Positions 19,511 to 30,547 of a stretch of 64,000 nt of DNA are shown in pieces. The first letter of the stretch is position 1. Each line of letters opens with the position of its first letter. Position numbers and translations under genes: made by a program. The notes beneath the pieces are model-generated. The model saw only the letters and a list, made by a program, of their open reading frames with translations. It was not told the origin of the DNA and searched no databases. Source of the DNA: Platanthera guangdongensis (lineage: Eukaryota > Streptophyta > Magnoliopsida > Asparagales > Orchidaceae); contig CM077150.1 of the NCBI GenBank assembly GCA_039583875.1, positions 188,050,375 through 188,114,374 of the forward strand, given 5' to 3'.

Positions 19511-21025
19511 GTAACGATCCTCATCTTGAGCTTGAGTCGCTCTCTTTCTTTGCATAGGAAGCCCGCTCTCACGAGTTTGCGGAGAGTTGGAGGCGTTCCT
19601 TCGGGTAGATATGTGAAGTCCCCGTTGTTTAGAGTCCGTATGCGAGAACGGACATAGGCATTTTGGTTGAAGCCTACCCGGACATGTTAGTTCGGATCGG
19701 TGATGTTGCATTGCATAAGGCCGGAGAAGACTCCGTGCTATGGTTTGTTTTCGGGTTTTCTACGTGGTAGATTGCAGCAGGGAGCCTTAGGGATTAACCC
19801 AAACGTGCACCCGGAAAACTGGGCGGATACGAGATCTTGCCAACTTGGTGGCCTGAGAGTCAACTTGAACATAACTGGGTTATGTGATTTGTGATGGACA
19901 CGGGACTCGGTGGAAGTTTGACCCGCGCATATGGCTTAAATTGTCGTTGCGACGTGAGCACGGGTTAGATGGAACCGTACCCGTTCTATGTCGTTCGGTT
20001 AAAGAGACCTAAAGGTACGTGGCACTTACCGTTGGCATAGAATAGGGTCTTCGGCGGTCGATGGCTTAAATTGACGTGACCAATGCCAGGAAGACAAATT
20101 GCGCATAGGATTAGCCGTCTGTTGGCGGTGGTGAGTCTGGAATGTTGGTGGCTTAAGTTGACGCGACATGGACCGGTTCACCGAGAATGTGCCCTGAGTG
20201 CACGGGGCGTGTGGCCGTGCGAGCCAACGCCTGTGATGAAATGGCTATGTTTTTTATATTGCTCGCTTATGCTAATGAAATGCAGGGAAGGAGCATCGCC
20301 GCCCCGAGTTGGGGGCGGGATCGTTATAATTTGGTCAGCATTGCTGACCGTTGCCTTGTTTTGCCACCGTGCGGTGGTTTGTTGCTTGCAGGTGCAGCTG
20401 GACCAAGCGGTCAATAGCGGGCTAAAGCCCTTTTTGCGAAGCTGGCCCTCGAAGGCCCGAATGGAAATGTTTATTGCTTTATTCATGTATGACCGGCCTG
20501 CGTGCCGAGGTTTGTAAATCATGTAACAGACAAGTGAAACATTTTTTGTAAGGCCTTAAGGCTTGTTTTGAGTATTTTTGTAATGACATTCCTATTTTCG
20601 TATTAGTGGACATTCATGCTTGTTGCTGGGTTCTTGTTTTGCAACTTTTATAAACTGCTTCCGCTAGAATGCTCTGTGTAGGATGTTGAGATTGGTTGGA
20701 TGGTTTCCATACGTAACCACCCGGTCTGTCTGTGGTATATGGCGTCGGGCCCCGGCCGGACCTACTGCTATATGCTATGCGACGGATAGGGGGTGTTACA
20801 ATTTGGTATCAGACTACTGGTTTTGGTCGGGCTTGAACTGAATTCGTGGGCGAATTCTTTTTAAGGGGTGGTGAGCACATTGTGTGCGTCATCGTTATAA
20901 CAGTAAAAAGAACCCATGAATGTCCACTTAGGAATGAAAATACTCGTGTTTGAGGAACCTGCGTGTTCCTATAATTGCTGTTTGCAATTTATTTGGTCGC
21001 TTAACGGTGTTTTGTACCACTATAG
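19511..21025 (+). other. Candidate intron of D spanning the LTR end and PBS
   Basis: 1,515 bp from GTAACGATCC to TTGTACCACTATAG. It contains the rest of the LTR, the primer-binding site and the leader. The acceptor TAG (21023-21025) is an in-frame stop directly upstream of the gag frame, so gag cannot be entered from upstream without splicing. Confidence 0.7.
20803..20812 (+). other. Primer-binding site of D
   Basis: ATTTGGTATCAGAC follows the LTR end at 20800; TGGTATCAGA matches the initiator tRNA-Met complement. Confidence 0.8.
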
Positions 21026-22168
21026 GTGACCCGAAGTGGTGTTGGGCCGTCAAAACGCCGAGTTTCTGAGGCAAGTAGTGCACCGGATGTTGCTCCTGCA
21101 ACACCTCTATCGGCTGAGAATATACGATTGGTTGCTGAAGCGGTGTTGGCCGTGATCAATGCGCAGCCTGGAAGGCAAGCGCAGCAGCCCGCTCCTGTGA
21201 TGGAGCAAGTACCTCTGCAAGAGGCTGAGCCGAGGAGGGTGGAGCAAGTGATTGCGGAACCAATAGTGCCAAGGAGGGCAACTGAGAGGCAGCTGAAGCA
21301 TGTAATGAGCTTTAACCCTCCGCTATTCTCGGGGTTGGGAACCCCATCTCAGGCTGAAGACTGGCTCTCTAGGGTGAAGAGAGTCATGACAGCGACGGAG
21401 ACGGAGGAGTGGCAGATGACCACCATTACTACGTTCCTGCTGGATGGTGAAACAAGGATGTGGTGGGAAGGATTGGAGCCGCACTTACTGAGAGGTAGGC
21501 AACTTTGTGATGTCTCGATGGAGGAGTTCTCGAGATTATTTTTGGCTAGATACCTCCCTTCGACGCAGAAGATAGCGTTGGACAATGAGTTCCTGAAGTT
21601 GGTGCAGGTGAGAGGAGCGTGGATGAATATCTCCACGAGTTTACGCGGTTGAGTCGTTATGCTAGCTCCATCATCATGCATGAGGAGCGCAAGACTAATC
21701 GTTTCTATGAAGGCCTGAGGGATGAGCTGAGATTGTTACTGTCGGGGCCAATGACGCAGGGTTTCTTAACCTTGGTCAATACTGCCCGGTCCTTGGAGAA
21801 GGACATGAAGAGCGTGCAAGCGAAGAAAAGCTTGAGTGAAAAGAAATCTGAGTTCAGAGTGCCGACTGCTTCAAAGTCCGGCTATCGGAAGTCTTTTAAG
21901 AAGCATAGGACTTCGGGTCCAGCTCCTTCTGGCGCTTCTGGGGCGACTACGGGTCGGACCCCGGGTGCGTGCTTTACATGTGGAAAGACGGGGCATTTCG
22001 CCCGTGATTGTTGGAGCGGACGTCCTAAGTCCGAGAGGAGGCCGGGAGCCACTTATGAAGAAAAGGGAAAGGCGGTGGAGTCGACCGCATCCCACTATGC
22101 TCCGGCCCAACCAAGGGTCTACAATCTTGGCCAACAGGAGGCCATTAAACAAGCTGACGTGGTGACAG
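21026..22168 (+). pseudogene. D gag main exon (one frameshift)
   Basis: Gypsy Gag. The frame opens with GTG ACC CGA right after the TATAG acceptor; the first in-frame ATG is about 58 codons in, so the start must come from elsewhere (LTR exon 19487-19510). Blocks: ATERQLKHVMSFNPPLFSG near 21270-21330, EDWLSRVKRVMTA, GETRMWWEGLEPH near 21446, and EFSRLFLARYLPSTQK near 21530. A one-base frameshift near 21607 follows. The frame then resumes with MDEYLHEFTRLSRYASSI, and the zinc knuckle CFTCGKTGHFARDC lies near 21970-22011. It ends at DVVTG at the donor of the small intron. Confidence 0.85.
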
Positions 22169-22240
22169 GTACGTTTTAATTTATAGCAAGTCAATTTATA
22201 TGCTTGTTATGCACATGTTACCTTACCACTACTTGTTTAG
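22169..22240 (+). other. Candidate gag-protease intron of D
   Basis: 72 bp, GTACGT to TTGTTTAG. Unspliced, gag stops after three codons (TAA at 22177-22179). Spliced, gag is joined to pol in phase 1 within a glycine codon. Confidence 0.75.
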
Positions 22241-25200
22241 GATTTGTGTTGATTTGTGAAAATCCGGCACGAGCACTCTTTGATACGGGAGCTTCACACT
22301 CCTTCTTGTCCGAAGGATTTGTATTACGCATCGGAGTCCCTTCTTCGATGGCGAGGGATAAGTTGGATGTGCTGTTGCCAAATGGGTGTTCGATGCGAGC
22401 GGATAGGATCTGCGATGTTAAGATTCGTATTGGAGAGCAGGAGTTTGACCTGCGGGCGTCTTTACTTCCGTTGGTGGAGTTTGACGTCATATTTGGCATG
22501 GACTGGCTCTCGGAGCAGCAGGCCCATATAGATTGCGGTAGCAAGGAAGTAAAGCTGGGAGCGAGTCGTGAGACGACTTTTACGGGCTTAAAGGGGTCGA
22601 GCAAGACGTTGATGTCTGCTCTTCAGGTGGTGAAGGCGGTTCGTGCCGGAGCAGAACTGTTCTTTACACTATTGGAGGTTGCAAAGCCGCAGGCCGCTTT
22701 GGATTGTATTTCAGTGGTATCAGAATACCCTGATGTGTTCCCCGCAGATCTTCCTGGAGCCCCGCCTCAACGGGAGATAGATTTTACAATCGAGCTAGTG
22801 CCAGGTGCAAAGCCTGTGTCACGATCTCCGTATCGGCTGGCGCCTAAGAAAATGACGGAGCTGAAAGTTCAACTGCAAGAGTTGTTGGAGCAAGGGTATG
22901 TGCGCCCGAGTTCTTCGCCTTGGAGCGCACCGGTCCTCTTTGTTAAGAAGAAGGACGGAAGCTTGAGGTTGTGTATTGATTATCGGGAGCTAAACAAGCT
23001 GACTGAGAAGAACAAGTACCCGATCCCCCGGATTGATGATCTCTTTGATCAGTTAGTCGGGTCGACGGTGTACTCGAAGTTAGATCTCAAGGCTGGGTAC
23101 TATCAGCTGCGAATAAGGGAGAGTGATATCCCGAAGACAGCGTTTAGTACGAGATACGGGCATTATGAGTTTACGGTCATGCCGTTTGGGCTGACTAATG
23201 CGCCGTCAGTATTCATGGATTTGATGAACAGGACGTTCAGGGAGTACTTGGACCATTTTGTGATCGTCTTCATCGACGATATTTTGGTGTACTTGCAAAG
23301 TGAGGAAGATCACTTCAAGCATCTCCATTTGGTGTTGGAGACACTCAGGAGAAACCAGTTGTATGCCAAGTTCTCGAAGTGCGAGTTTTGGCTATCCTCA
23401 GTGGCGTTCCTCGGGCATATAGTGAGTGGAGAGGGTATTGCTGTGGATCCGGCGAAGATTGTTGCGATACGGGAGTGGCCTGAGCTTGCTACGGTAGCAG
23501 AAGTCCGGAGCTTTTTGGGGCTTGCCGGCTATTATAGGCGCTTCGTAGAGAACTTCTCGCGGATAGCGTTACCTCTCACTACTTTGACGAGGAAGGAGCA
23601 TAAGTTCGTTTGGACGCCGGAGTGCGCGCGAGCTTTTGAGGAGTTGAAGTGTCGGTTGACCACGGCGCCTATGCTGAGTTCGCCGGTTGGAACCGAAGGC
23701 TACGAGATATATAGCGATGCTTCGGGCAGCGGTTTGGGTTGCGTGCTATTGCAGCACGGCAGCGTGATAGCTTATGGCTCGAGACAGCTAAAAGTGCACG
23801 AGAGGAATTATCCGGTCCATGACTTGGAGTTAGCGGCCGTGATTTTTGCCTTGAAGCTGTGGAGACACTATTTTACGGTGTGAAGATTGATATCTACACC
23901 GATCACAAGAGTCTAAAGTACCTGATTGATCAGAAAGATCTGAATATGCGGCAGCGTAGGTGGATGGAGTTCCTGGGGGACTATACATTCAAGATCCACT
24001 ACGTGCCTGGCAAAGGGAATGCGGTTGCGGACGCGTTGAGTCGCCGAGCCCCAGCTCAAGCGAATTGGCTATCAGTGCATGATGAGCGGTTGGTGCAGGA
24101 GCTGGAGGCGTTGGAGATTGTTTGTGTGGATAGACAATCTAGTGCTGAAGCAGTACTGAATTGGACTGAAGTCCAATATGACCTGGCTGATCGGATTCGG
24201 CAGGCTTTGGATATGGATGCTCATATGAAGCAGTTCATGATAGAGGCTCTGGATGGGTCAAATTCCCAATTTGTTGTGGAGGACGGATTGCTGTGGAAAG
24301 ACGGTCGTTTGTGCGTCCCTAGTGTGGGCAATTTACGGGTGGAGTTGTTGTACGAGGCGCACCATACCAAGTACTCGATTCACCCGGGGAGCACGAAGAT
24401 GTACCGTGATGTAAAGAAACTGTTCTGGTGGCCGGGCTTAAAGAAGGATGTGGCGTTATACGTAGCAAAGTGCCAAACCTGCGCCTTGGTAAAGGCGGAG
24501 TGCCAAAAGCCGGGAGGATTTCTTAAGTCCTTGCCTATTCCGGAGTGGAAATTCGACGACATCTCTATGGACTTTGTGCATGGTTTGCCAAGGTCGTAGA
24601 AAGGGAACGACGCCATTTGGGTGGTGGTCGATCGATTAACGAAGGTGTCACATTTTATTCCGCATAGGAAGGATGATCCGGTGGAGAAACTGGCGAAGCT
24701 TTATGTGGATAACATAGTGCGGCTTCATGGTGTGCCCCGCAGCATCGTGAGTGACCGAGATGGGCGGTTCACGTCCAATGATTGGAGGCTGGTGCAGCAA
24801 ATGTTGGGAACAAAGCTGAAGTTTAGCACAGCCTTCCATCCGCAAACGGATGGGCAGACCGAGAGGGTCAATAGAACCATGGAAGACATGCTTCGCATGT
24901 GTGTCTTGGACTTTGGAAAGCAATGGGAGGACCACCTTTATTTGGTGGAGTTCGCATACAACAACAGCTACCAAGCAAGTATTCAGATGGCGCCTTTCGA
25001 GGCCCTTTATGGTAGAAGATGTCGCACGCCGTTGTCTTGGTTAGAAACGGGCGAGTCAAAGTTGTATAAGCGATCGGAAGTGGATGATGCTACTTCTTTG
25101 GTGAGAACCATTCGGGAGAGATTGCTTATCGCTCAGGACCGACAAGCAAAGTACTATAATGCCAAGCACAGGAACGTGGAGTTCGCTGTGGGCGAGTATG

Positions 25201-25688
25201 TATACTTGAAGATCAAGCCATTCAAGGGTGTCTCGCGGGTGCGGCGATTGAAAAAGCTAAGCCCGAGGTACCTTGGACCGTTTGAGGTTCTGGAGCGAGT
25301 AGGAGAAGCGGCCTTTCGGCTGAAGCTTTCAGTGGAGCTAAGTGGTTTACATGATGTATTCCATATTTCGGTGCTTCGGAAGGCGGTGCAAGAGCCTACG
25401 CAAGTGATCGCGGTCGATCAAGTGCCGGTGGATAGTGGGCTAACGACAAAAGTCAAGCCCGTGCGGATTGAGGACTCGGAGGTCAAGCGGCTACGCAATA
25501 AAGAGATCAGGATGGTCAAGGTCCGGTGGGACAATTGCGGTCGTGAGGAGCTCTCTTGGGAGCGAGAGCAGACGATGCTTGACGAGTATCCGGAGTTGTT
25601 CCGCTCAGGTACAAATTTTGTTTTGTACATGTTTTTCCCTTTATGTAATTTCGTGGGCGAAATTCTTTTAAGAGGGGTAGAGTTGTAA
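22241..25688 (+). pseudogene. D pol: protease, RT, RNase H, integrase, chromodomain
   Basis: Protease [10 protein letters not shown] near 22280, with [11 protein letters not shown] near 22483. [22 protein letters not shown] near 22913, [12 protein letters not shown] and FIDD near 23268-23280. RNase [15 protein letters not shown] near 23709 and, after a one-base deletion near 23870, TDHKSLKYL and ADALSR. Integrase: HHCC zinc site near 24360-24482; the core acidic residues fall in [19 protein letters not shown] and [14 protein letters not shown] replaces a CAG at 24598-24600. GPY/F ([15 protein letters not shown]) and a chromodomain tail ([15 protein letters not shown]) follow. Only the deletion and the TAG stop it from being intact. 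Confidence 0.9.
25670..25683 (+). other. Polypurine tract of D
   Basis: AAGAGGGGTAGAGT lies directly before the 3' LTR, after the conserved TTTCGTGGGCGAAATTC block. Confidence 0.75.
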
Positions 25689-27990
25689 CGCCCCGAAACT
25701 TAAAGGAGCAAAGGGGAATGTTTTGGGCCAATTTGAGTTCTGGCTGCAGGCACACGGCCTGGGACACGGGCGTGTCCCAGGGCGTGTCAAGCCTGTGTCG
25801 ACACTAAGGCGCGAAGTCGACACTTTGGTCTCGACATTGTGTCGAGACTGGGCACACGGCCTGCGACACGGGCGTGTCACAGGGCGTGTCCACCCGTGTC
25901 GACACTTAGCCGTGAAGTCGACACAGTGCTTCGACGTTGTGTCGAGACACGGCACACGGCCTGCGACACGGGCGTGTCGCAGGGCGTGTCAACCCGTGTC
26001 GACACTCGTCCCGCGAAGTCGACACTTTGGTGTCGACAATGTGTCGAGACATGGCACACGGCCTGCGACACGGGCGTGTCGCAGGGCGTGTCGACCCGTG
26101 TCGACACTTAGCCGCGAAGTGTCGAGACCATGTACACGGCCTGGAGCCCAGGCGTGTCAAGGTGACACGGGCAAGGACAAGGGCGTCTCCTAGAACCCGT
26201 GCAGTGCTCGGGTTGAAAACGGGGAAAAATCATGGGGTACACGGCCAGCTACACGGCCGTGTCAGGTGGAACACGGGCGTGTCAGCTCGAACACGGGCGT
26301 GTTCGATACCCGTGTGAGGTTCCAGGTGATTCGATTTTGACGGCGAATGAGGCACACGGCCCTGGACACGGGCGTGTGCCAGGCCGTGTTCGGTCCAGAT
26401 TGGGCATTTCAGCCCCGAATCGAAGCCGTTCATTTCTTTGACTGAAGATCCAACGGCTGGGGGTTGTTCCTGAAGGGATATACCCGGGTTTTGACTTAGA
26501 AAACCCTCACTTTTTCCACTTATCCTCTTTCTAAATCCTTGGAGAAAGGAGAGCTAAGGCAAGAAGAAGAAGAGCTAGATCCGCCATTGGAGGAGCTTCG
26601 GAGCTCCGAATCGCAAGCCGACTCCGGATCCGCGGAGGCAACGCTAGTGCGGTCATTTCCATCCGATTACTTTCCGATGGCGCCAAAGAGGACCGCAAGG
26701 GTAACGATCCTCATCTTGAGCATGAGTCGCTCTCTTTCTTTGCATAGGAAGCCCGCTCTCGCGAGTTTGCGGAGAGTTGGAGGCGTTCCTTCGGGTAGAT
26801 ATGTGAAGTCCCCGTTGTTTAGAGTCCGTATGCAAGAACAGACATAAGCATTTTGGTTGAAGCCTACCCGGACATGTTAGTTCGGATCGGTGATGTTGCA
26901 TTGCATAAGGCCGGAGAAGACTCCGTGCTATGGTTTATTTTCGGGTTTTCTACGTGGTAGATTGCAGCAGGGAGCCTTAGGGATTAACCCAAAGGTGCAC
27001 CCGGAAAACTGGGCGGATACGAGATCTTGCCAACTTGGTGGCCTGAGAGCCAACTTGAACATAACTGGGTTATGTGATTTGTGATGGACACGGGACTCGG
27101 TGGAAGTTTGACCCGCGCATATGGCTTAAATTGTCGTTGCGACGTGAGCACGGGTTAGATGGAACCGTACCCGTTCTATGTCGTTCGGTTAAAGAGACCT
27201 AAAGGCACGTGGCACTTACCGTTGGCATAGAATAGGGTCTTCGGCGGTCGATGGCTTAAATTGACGTGACCAATGCCAGGAAGACAAATTGCTCATAGGA
27301 TTAGCCGTCTGTTGGCGGTGGTGAGTCCGGAATGTTGGTGGCTTAAGTTGACGCGACATGGACCGGTTCACCGAGAATGTGCCCTGAGTGCACGGGGCGT
27401 GTGGCCGTGCGAGCCAACGCCTGTGATGAAATGGCTATGGTTTTTATATTGCTCGCTTATGCTAATGAAATGCAGGGAAGGAGCATCGCCGCCCCGAGTT
27501 GGGGGCGGGATCGTTATAATTTGGTCAGCATTGCTGACCGTTGCCTTGTTTTGCCACCGTGCGGTGGTTTGTTGCTTGCAGGTGCAGCTGGACCAAGCGG
27601 TCAATAGCGGGCTAAAGCCCTTTTTGCGAAGCTGGCCCTCGAAGGCCCGAATGGAAATGTTTATTGCTTTATTCATGTATGACCGGGCAGCATGCCGAGG
27701 TTTGTAAATCATGTAATAGACAAGTGAAACATTTTTTGTAAGGCCTTAAGGCTTGTTTTGAGTATTTTTGTAATGACATTCCTATTTTCGTATTAGTGGA
27801 CATTCATGCTTGTTGCTGGGTTCTTGTTTTGCAACTTTTATAAACTGCTTCCGCTAGAATGCTCTGTGTAGGACGTTGAGATTGGTTGGATGGTTTCCAT
27901 ACGTAACCACCCGGTCTGTCTGTGGTATATGGCGTCGGGCCCCGGCCGGACCTACTGCTATATGCTATGCGACGGATAGGGGGTGTTACA
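25684..27990 (+). repeat. D 3' LTR
   Basis: 2,307 bp, the same length as the 5' LTR, with about 28 substitutions by eye and no indel noticed. It carries the exon 1 copy at 26677-26700 unchanged. One palindrome (near 25860) has a one-sided change, TGTCACAGG against CCTGCG. Confidence 0.93.
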
Positions 27991-28742
27991 AATGTTCATG
28001 TCCCGGGGCTCCTTCCGTGCCGAGTGAACTATTGGGCTTGGTCCTCGTGCTTTCTTCCGAGGCTCCTTCCGGGTCACACAAGGCCAGTTCAGGGCTTAGT
28101 TCTCGGTGCACATCTACCCAAGACACCCGCTGGGCCATATTATGTGAGGCGGGGGCTCCGCTATTGTGTTTATAGCGTTAAGGCGTACAGAGGCCTAAGT
28201 GAAGTAGTATGGATGCCCGCTTAGTAGTAGAGAAGCCCGCTCTACTGTCTCCGCCTGGCCACGACGGTTGATGCCTTAGAGGTTAGCTACCTTCTCAAAA
28301 AGTGGGAACTACTAGTATGTGTCAACATAGCGGTTGTATGTGTGTGATCATGGGTGAGTCATTGCATAGCATACATACCATAACATTACATTGCACAAAC
28401 AAGATCCTCATCGTATTAGTTTGTATGGGCACTCCTATACGATGAGTTACTTTATGTTAAACCGATCCTTAACTTATAAGCTTGTATGGACATCCTTATA
28501 AGTTAAGTTACTTTCCTGCTGTAGATACTTATACCTGATGGTTTGTTATTGCTCATGTAGAACTGCTAGATTATAATGATGTTAATCATATTATACTATT
28601 ATCACCTGCTTGTACCTGCTATATTAATAATTATATATTATATACTGCTTCCTTTCTCCGCCCGGTGCCGAGGAGACGCCGGGGGAGCGGATGTGAAGCC
28701 ACTTAGTCTTTTTGACTACAGTTGCTACGTCTTCATTTTTAG

Positions 28743-28847
28743 GAGGTCACCCTATAGGTAGAGGAGCCGTAGACTTTGCAGCAGGACAGCCATGCTAGGA
28801 CGACAGGGCCTGAAGGGACGGTACCATCGCTACCGTCGGTCACCAAT
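28743..28847 (+). CDS. A LTR-encoded gag exon 2, 5' LTR copy (decayed)
   Basis: A 105-nt segment between a TTCATTTTTAG acceptor and a GTGAGT donor, phase 0 at both ends. In this copy two codons that are CAG in the 3' LTR have become TAG. The 3' copy at 37516-37620 is fully open. The gag acceptor is at 29349. Confidence 0.6.
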
Positions 28848-29156
28848 GTGAGTATTGAGAATTTTTGATGTAGCCATCTAGGAGTTTGTTGTTGTACTCT
28901 GATATTGTAGAAGCTTGATGTTAGCTTCCTTATTTGTTTTACTTTGGACTATTATGCATGTGTGGATTTGACTTCTTATTATATTTTGGTTGGGTTGGCA
29001 TATATATATATATATATTGATGTTGATTGTAGCCGGCAGAATAGGCATCTTGTGATACAGGTTAGCCCATGTGCTAATTCTACCGCAAGGCGGCTGTTCT
29101 GGGCATAAGACCCCCTTCGTCCCGTGTTTCGACATCCGGGAGGGGGGTCTTACAAA

Positions 29157-29165
29157 TGGTATCAG
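29157..29165 (+). other. Primer-binding site of A
   Basis: After LTR end ...CTTACA and two bases, TGGTATCAGC follows. It matches the initiator tRNA-Met complement over nine bases and then diverges, fitting an old element. Confidence 0.7.
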
Positions 29166-29349
29166 CTTGCCACGATCCTCAACTAAAGAAGTCATTCAAC
29201 AATGGTACCACCCATGTTCGATTAGTCAGTTTGCGGACAAACTGACTTAGCGGAAGCAGTGGTGTGCCCATATGTAATTCACTCTAAGTATGTCCAACTT
29301 TGACCTTTAGATTAGCCAACCTGACCATACGTTTGTATTCTACATGTAG

Positions 29350-30451
29350 ATTCCAATGCACGTTGAGCCGATGAGGGGGCACTCCTGCCCCTTCAATACC
29401 TACTCAATTCCAACAATCCGAGTTGGGGCAGATGCTCACCGCCATCTTGGATGCCTTTAGGGCGCAGCAGCCTCCAGTGAAATAACAGGCTCCATGCTCA
29501 AACTGGCTGAGCACCTTTCGGGCTCTCTCCCCTCCCACCTACCTTGGGACAGACTCGGCTGCTCGCACTGAAGAATGGCTCTACACGGTGCAAGAGCTAT
29601 TGTCGGGGATCTGTTGCCCAGCCAACATGGCTGTAATGTTCGTGGTGTCCATATTGGAACTACATGCTAAGAGGTGGTGGAAGTCCCTCATGGGCTCCAC
29701 CTTCCAAGGGCGAGTCTATACAGAGATAAGTTGAAGCGAGTTCTCAGGTGTCTTCTTACAACACTTCATTCCCTCATCTTCTCTAGATGAACTCGAAGAG
29801 AGGTTTCTTCTGCTGAAGCAAGGATCAAAGACGGTTACGGAATATCAGCGAGAGTTCCAACATCTCGCGAGATTCGCAGCCTCATATGATTTGGATGATA
29901 GAGTATATGCCAAGCGCTTCTACAAAGGGTTGCAGGATCCCCTAAGACATGCCCTTTTGTTTATAGCAGACGCTAGTTTGGTAGAGATTATCGACATGGC
30001 GAAGATATTGGAGGTGGACCACTTGGGAAGTGGTAAGAGGCCTGCGAAGGGCGTGATGGAAGCTGACCCAAGCAATAGAAGGAGACAGGACTTTAGAGGA
30101 GGAAGAGTACATCAAAGAGGTGGAGGGAGCTTCCACCGAAACTTTAGAGTGGAGCATCCGGTTCCGCAGCCGTCTGCGTTGCCTCCAACGCCTCAGCCTC
30201 AACAATTTCAGCAACCTGAGGGGCATCGTGGGCTGGTGTGTTTTGAATGCAACCAACCGGGCCACATTCGACACTACTGCCTGCAGTTGTTTGGGAACGT
30301 CCCTCCTACTTTACCCCGACAGCTCCTTGAGGACGGGGTTACATGCGTGGTCGAGGACGAGGACCGCAAGGAGGAAACCCCGGCCCTGCCTGAGATCAAG
30401 TGTATGCGCTGGACATGGTGCAAGAACACAATCCCCAGGACGTTATTGCAG
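29350..30451 (+). pseudogene. A gag main exon, decayed
   Basis: It begins after the TTCTACATGTAG acceptor. The visible core reads SELGQMLTAILDAFRAQQ near 29420-29470, then EEWLYTVQELLSGI, KRWWKSLMGSTF, VTEYQREFQHLARFAASYDL near 29835-29895 and AKRFYKGLQDPLRHALLF. An intact zinc knuckle CFECNQPGHIRHYC lies at about 30240-30281. Stops occur near 29380, 29485 and 29733, and a frame change precedes the last 17 codons. It ends at a GTATGT donor. Confidence 0.8.
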
Positions 30452-30547
30452 GTATGTTGCATTTAGCCTTCTCATTTTCATTGTTTAAGTTAAGTTGCTT
30501 AAGATATACTAGAGACCTACTGTTGAGCTTTGGTTATTTGTACTTAG
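30452..30547 (+). other. Candidate gag-protease intron of A
   Basis: 96 bp, GTATGTTGC to TTGTACTTAG, a multiple of three without a stop in the pol frame. Removal joins GCA-G to GC-ACC (phase 1, glycine), the same junction as in the other families. Confidence 0.65.

Larger units (their letters stand above)
18494..20800 (+). repeat. D 5' LTR
   Basis: It begins TGTAACGCCC and ends GGGTGTTACA. It contains the ~101-bp palindromic tandem array (18551-18950), a TATA-like GATATACC near 19287, the first gag exon (19487-19510) and a GGTCAGC-ATT-GCTGACC stem-loop at 20333-20349. Confidence 0.93.
18494..27990 (+). mobile_element. Gypsy element D, complete, nested in A 5' LTR
   Basis: A chromovirus of 9,497 bp with two 2,307-bp LTRs differing at about 28 positions by eye (about 1.2%). 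It is flanked by AATGT at 18489-18493 and 27991-27995. The internal region (20801-25683) has gag, a small intron and pol in the usual order. It is nearly intact: I see one frameshift in gag, one at the RT/RNase H border and one TAG in integrase. Confidence 0.93.
16258..29154 (+). repeat. A 5' LTR, split by element D
   Basis: The parts are 16258-18493 and 27996-29154. U3 has a series of GGGTAGNGACACG / CGTGTC-CTACCC palindromes at about 16385-16930, followed by TATAAGGG at 16942. Candidate gag exons lie at 17072-17131 and 28743-28847. A (TA)n run near 29000-29018 is longer than in the 3' LTR. The LTR ends GGGTCTTACA. Confidence 0.88.
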
